The position numbers were made by a program, and so were the translations under genes. Under the pieces are notes generated by a model. The model ran no database searches. It was not told the DNA's origin and saw nothing but the letters and a program-made list of their open reading frames with translations. This document shows, piece after piece, positions 61,227 through 64,000 of a stretch of 64,000 bases of DNA. Origin of the DNA: Cyanobacteria bacterium REEB459 (GTDB taxonomy: Bacteria > Cyanobacteriota > Cyanobacteriia > Phormidesmidales > Phormidesmidaceae); assembly GCA_018970085.1 (NCBI GenBank), contig JAGWXD010000012.1, forward strand, positions 1-64,000. The letters are read 5' to 3'. The first letter of the stretch is position 1, and the number at the start of each line of letters is the position of its first letter.

Positions 61227-61769
61227 CTAAGCCCACCAAGGGCTATCGCCAGTGCGAAAATCGGTTTCTGTCCAGTTGGTCAGAGAAACCTTATCGTCTT
61301 CGGTAACATCGGCATGGGCCAAGGCCAAAGATAGGGGGGCTGGGCCACGCACAACTTTACCGGTAGCATCGTACTGGGAGCCATGGCAGGGGCACATAAA
61401 TTTGTTCTCACTGGCATTCCAGGGAACAACGCAGCCCAAGTGGGTACAAATGGAGCTGATACCGTAGTTTTCCAGGGCGCCGTTGTCCCTGACTACCAGG
61501 TAGGTGGGGTCACCCTTGAGGCCCTGTACCAGAACGCGATCGCCGGGGTTATGGGCCTGCAAAAACTGACTGGCAATCACATCGTTACCCAGTTCATTTT
61601 TAGCGGTTACCCCGCCACCACCAGCACCACTAGAGGGGGGAATAAAGTACTTCACTACCGGATACAGCATGCCCAGGATAGTCCCGGTTGCGGCTCCGAG
61701 GGTGAGGAGATTCATAAATTGACGACGTCCCAAATCGGGGACGTCAGAGGTTCCAGAAACTTGAGTCAT
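61227..61769 (-). CDS. petC: Rieske iron-sulfur protein of cytochrome b6f
   Basis: The Rieske subunit accepts electrons from plastoquinol. The 180-residue protein has an uncleaved twin-arginine-type N-terminal anchor ([19 protein letters not shown]), a glycine-rich hinge (about 47-54), and the 2Fe-2S site CTHLGC (Cys108, His110) plus CPCHG (Cys126, His129), with Cys113/Cys128 forming the disulfide. It leads the petC-petA operon. Its upstream region carries a 93-bp foldback. Confidence 0.97.
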   Translation of the reverse strand: MTQVSGTSDVPDLGRRQFMNLLTLGAATGTILGMLYPVVKYFIPPSSGAGGGGVTAKNELGNDVIASQFLQAHNPGDRVLVQGLKGDPTYLVVRDNGALENYGISSICTHLGCVVPWNASENKFMCPCHGSQYDATGKVVRGPAPLSLALAHADVTEDDKVSLTNWTETDFRTGDSPWWA

Positions 61770-61817
61770 AATCCAGACTGGCTTACCCGCGAGAATGTAT
61801 CAATGGTTATTATCGAA

Positions 61818-61910
61818 GATTTTCTGGTACGGTGTCAGCCCAAAACCACCGTTTTTGAAATCAAATATGTTTCCAAAAACACCTGATTTTGGGTACCGAT
61901 TCAGAAAATC
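61818..61910. repeat. 93-bp multi-block foldback in the petC/DUF3067 divergent region
   Basis: Four pairs of perfect inverted blocks nest around a 16-nt centre: GATTTTCTG (61818-61826)/CAGAAAATC (61902-61910); GGTAC (61826-61830)/GTACC (61893-61897); CCCAAAA (61839-61845)/TTTTGGG (61887-61893); GTTTTTG (61851-61857)/CAAAAAC (61874-61880). Small asymmetric spacers separate the blocks. The element lies 49 bases upstream of petC and 113 upstream of the DUF3067 start. It could be a MITE-like insertion, a structured 5'-UTR or an operator. Family unknown. Confidence 0.7.
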
Positions 61911-62023
61911 CAAAAACTTAACTAACCGTATTATTGCACCATGGGGTTATCAGTTTTCAGTTCATGCCGCCATTGTAAAGAAATGTATTGAATCAGGATG
62001 GACTTAGCAAAAAAGGTACAAGC

Positions 62024-62341
62024 ATGACAGGTAGGGATTTACAGGCAATGGTGCAGAACAAATGGGGCTACTCCTTTGACTTGCAGCTCCGCCGCACCCA
62101 AGGCAAGATTTGGCTACAGGTAATGTGGCGCTATTTAGAACAGACTTCCTTCCCCCTCAGTCAAACTGAGTACCTGGCTCGCCTGGATGCCATTGCCCTG
62201 TACTTAAATGAGTGGGGTCAGGCAGACTATGTGAGCGCCTGGGTGGCCCAAACCCGCGATCGCCCCCGCCTGGGTAAGGCGGTCAGTATTCCCCTAAACC
62301 TGGGCGACCGGGCACTGGAATGGCTGGCCGATGAGTTTTAG
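62024..62341 (+). CDS. DUF3067 family protein
   Basis: This 105-residue soluble protein matches the cyanobacterial/plastid DUF3067 family, with the conserved WGYSFDLQL...GKIWLQVMWRYLEQTSFPLS and YLNEWGQADYV segments. Function unknown; as I recall, members often sit beside photosynthetic electron transport genes, here divergent from petC. The ATG at 62024 (MTGRDLQAMVQNKWG) is preferred; the upstream in-frame codons look non-homologous. The ureohydrolase gene follows after 18 bp. Confidence 0.85.
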   Translation: MTGRDLQAMVQNKWGYSFDLQLRRTQGKIWLQVMWRYLEQTSFPLSQTEYLARLDAIALYLNEWGQADYVSAWVAQTRDRPRLGKAVSIPLNLGDRALEWLADEF

Positions 62342-62359
62342 CAGCATCACCGGTTGACT

Positions 62360-63406
62360 ATGGTTCTACCTTCTTCCCCTGAGCATTCGCCAGCTACAAC
62401 CAAATTAGAAGACTTTGACCCCAACGCCATGGGCCTGGATAATGGCAACCTCTACGGGTTACCCTTTACCGCTGACACCGCCCACCTGATAGTGCTAGGC
62501 GTACCCTGGGAGGCGACCGTATCCTACCATGCGGGCACCGCCCTGGGCCCCGACCGGGTGCGGCGGGCTTCTGTCCAGATTGATCTCTATGACCTGGATT
62601 ATCCCAATGGCTGGCGGCAGGGCATTTTCATGCCTCCCCTGGCGGATCACTGGTTGAAGCTGAACCAAACTGCCAGAACGGCCGCAGATCAGGTCATGGA
62701 TGCGGCTGAGGCGGGCCTGCCCCCCCTGGCCGCCGATCTGGCCGCCGTTAACCAGGCCTGTGAGGCCATGAACCAATGGGTTTATAGCCAAACCCTTGAG
62801 CTTTTAAGGGGGGGTAAAAGGGTCGGGTTGGTGGGGGGAGACCATAGCGTTCCCCTGGGGTATGTCAGGGCTTTGGCAGAGCTTACCCCGGAGTTTGGCA
62901 TTCTCCACATTGATGCCCACGCCGACCTGCGCCAGGCCTACCAGGGGTTTACCTACTCCCACGCTTCGATCATGTATAACCTGCTGCAATTGCCCCAAGT
63001 TAGCCGGTTGGTACAGGTGGGTATTCGGGATGTGTGTGAGGCAGAGGTGGCCCAGATCCGTCAGGCAGGGGACCGGATTGTGCCTTTCTACGATGCCCAC
63101 TTAAAGGAAAACCGCTACGGCGGAGTTTCCTGGCAGAGTCAGTGCCAGACCATTGTGGCGGCCCTGCCAGAGCGGGTCTATGTAAGTTTTGATGTGGACG
63201 GCCTGGATCCCAAACTTTGCCCCCATACGGGTACGCCGGTACCAGGTGGGTTAGACCTGGGGGAGGTTTTTTACCTGCTGCGCCAGGTTATCCTCAGTGG
63301 GCGGCGCATCATCGGTTTTGACCTATCGGAGGTGGGAGACGGCGAGTGGGACGGCAACGTTGGGGCGCGGATTATCTATAAGCTCAGCTGTCTGATGACG
63401 GCCTAG
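62360..63406 (+). CDS. Ureohydrolase (agmatinase/arginase family)
   Basis: This 348-residue binuclear metalloenzyme has the three ureohydrolase motifs: GGDHSVPLGY, IDAHADLRQAY and SFDVDGLDP. Family members hydrolyse agmatine, arginine, guanidinobutyrate or, in cyanobacteria, guanidine (the nickel enzyme GdmH). The extra helical insert near residues 90-150 is seen in cyanobacterial paralogues. Substrate cannot be fixed from sequence, so I leave the symbol blank. The ATG at 62360 is preferred to a TTG six bases upstream. Its urea product could feed UreC in this window. Confidence 0.88.
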   Translation: MVLPSSPEHSPATTKLEDFDPNAMGLDNGNLYGLPFTADTAHLIVLGVPWEATVSYHAGTALGPDRVRRASVQIDLYDLDYPNGWRQGIFMPPLADHWLKLNQTARTAADQVMDAAEAGLPPLAADLAAVNQACEAMNQWVYSQTLELLRGGKRVGLVGGDHSVPLGYVRALAELTPEFGILHIDAHADLRQAYQGFTYSHASIMYNLLQLPQVSRLVQVGIRDVCEAEVAQIRQAGDRIVPFYDAHLKENRYGGVSWQSQCQTIVAALPERVYVSFDVDGLDPKLCPHTGTPVPGGLDLGEVFYLLRQVILSGRRIIGFDLSEVGDGEWDGNVGARIIYKLSCLMTA

Positions 63407-63485
63407 CGGTGGCACAGGGGTTACCCTCCTGCTCCAGTACTGAGGACAACGCTGATCGGTATGGCCGTCGCCAATCTGGCGTAGG

Positions 63486-63860
63486 TTATTGTGGATCATC
63501 CAGGGCGTAGGCCCGCAACTCCGCCAGGGAGACGTACTCCAGGGCAGAGGCATGGGTGGCCCTGAGTAGCACAGGCGGGGCTAGTCCAGCATCTAGAGCC
63601 TGTTTCCAACGGGAGGCACAGAGGCACCAGCGATCGCCAGGTTTGAGGCCAGGGAACTGAAAGGCGGGTACCGGCGTAGATAGGTCATTGCCCTGGGTTC
63701 GGCTAAAGGTCAAAAAGGCCTCGGTCATTTCGGCACAGACAACGTGGGCCCCCAAGTCTCCAGCCCCGGTAGAGCAGTAGCCATCGCGGTAAAAGCCAGT
63801 CATGGGGTCAGTGCAACAACTAACCAGAGTGGTCCCTAGTACGTTACTGGCAATAGTCAT
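63486..63860 (-). CDS. DUF2237 family protein
   Basis: This 124-residue protein matches DUF2237: NVLGTTLVSCCTDPMTGFYRDGYCSTG near the N-terminus, GAHVVCAEMTEAFL in the centre, and GDRWCLCASRWKQALDAGLAPPVLLRATH. Several conserved cysteines (about 15, 16, 28, 42, 79, 81) suggest metal binding or redox chemistry, but no function is established to my knowledge. Convergent with the ureohydrolase gene across 80 bp. Confidence 0.88.
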   Translation of the reverse strand: MTIASNVLGTTLVSCCTDPMTGFYRDGYCSTGAGDLGAHVVCAEMTEAFLTFSRTQGNDLSTPVPAFQFPGLKPGDRWCLCASRWKQALDAGLAPPVLLRATHASALEYVSLAELRAYALDDPQ

Positions 63861-64000
63861 AGAAAAAACAGTGAATAGAAATTAAAGAATACTTTAGTTA
63901 CCTTAAATCAGCCTACTTTGCCGAAGCGGATGGGTTATGATTTAAGCCCAACAGACTAAGTCTGACTTCTTCTAACAGGCAACGGTATCTGAGATCCTAG

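Noticed and set aside
1-64000. tRNA, rRNA or CRISPR array
   Set aside because: No TTCGA-type T-loops in a clover-leaf context, no ribosomal RNA signatures and no regularly spaced repeats were found by reading; a tRNAscan/Infernal run would confirm.
1-64000. Abundant GCGATCGC octamers
   Set aside because: These are HIP1 sites, a known genome-wide cyanobacterial feature, so they support the taxonomic call but are not a local finding.

Overview
The window is chromosomal DNA from a cyanobacterium. It carries phycocyanobilin:ferredoxin oxidoreductase (pcyA), cytochrome f and the Rieske protein (petC-petA), Mg-protoporphyrin IX methyltransferase (chlM), a carboxysome shell protein (ccmK-like), several cyanobacteria-restricted families (DUF3120, TIGR03279 radical SAM, DUF3318, DUF3067) and many copies of the HIP1 octamer GCGATCGC. 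Base composition is moderately GC-rich by eye. The gene set would fit a Leptolyngbya/Nodosilinea-like lineage, but that placement is a guess. Almost all of the window is housekeeping sequence. No rRNA, tRNA, CRISPR array, prophage or intact insertion sequence was seen.

Layout. 0-1.5 kb: a truncated IS256-type transposase next to a foldback, then a DUF3120 membrane protein. 1.6-5.5 kb: uppP, a PDZ/radical-SAM protein and a Ser/Thr kinase. 5.5-10.4 kb (minus): a dCache-HAMP class III cyclase translationally coupled to an MscS channel with a C-terminal cyclic-nucleotide-binding domain, then an AI-2E-type exporter. 10.5-17 kb: pcyA, a PPP-type phosphatase, an FtsB/FtsL-like small membrane protein, an AmpG-like permease convergent with a VanX-like dipeptidase, an RsbW-like kinase coupled to a DUF92 protein, and a small secreted peptide. 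17-29 kb: phosphodiester glycosidase-like lipoprotein, M20 amidohydrolase, orphan PstB, RqcH/NFACT, SpoIIE-type phosphatase, CobK, a tandem pair of histidine phosphatases whose second member has lost its catalytic histidine, RluE and a DUF697 GTPase. 29-37.5 kb: a membrane kinase followed by bioD and nanE, then metallophosphoesterase, chlM, folE, accA and DUF3318. 37.5-43.3 kb: bestrophin, fbp, PrxQ, sdhB, an SLH lipoprotein and a nucleoside hydrolase ending in a G-rich octamer repeat. 43.3-49.5 kb: a ccmK3-like gene directly upstream of ureC, then a decayed patch (Uma2 deletion derivative, 5-FCL fragment, 48-bp direct repeats) around an FAD amine oxidase, then a DODA-type dioxygenase. 49.5-55.6 kb: succinic semialdehyde dehydrogenase and 2-oxoglutarate decarboxylase (the cyanobacterial TCA bypass), a SAF-domain oxidoreductase and a Cas4-like Fe-S nuclease. 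55.9-64 kb: acpP-fabF-tkt, petC-petA with a large foldback in its upstream region, DUF3067, a ureohydrolase and DUF2237.

How genes work together. SSADH and 2-OG decarboxylase, with SdhB from the same window, complete the 2-oxoglutarate-to-fumarate part of the TCA cycle. UreC sits beside a carboxysome shell gene, and the ureohydrolase may release urea. AmpG, VanX-like and UppP touch peptidoglycan recycling. RsbW-like and SpoIIE-type proteins are components of partner-switching signalling.

The best candidates for undescribed biology are the cyclase/CNB-channel pair (both partners lack a canonical arginine), the active/inactive histidine-phosphatase pair, the ccmK-ureC pairing, the Cas4-like nuclease without CRISPR, and the 93-bp foldback between petC and DUF3067.
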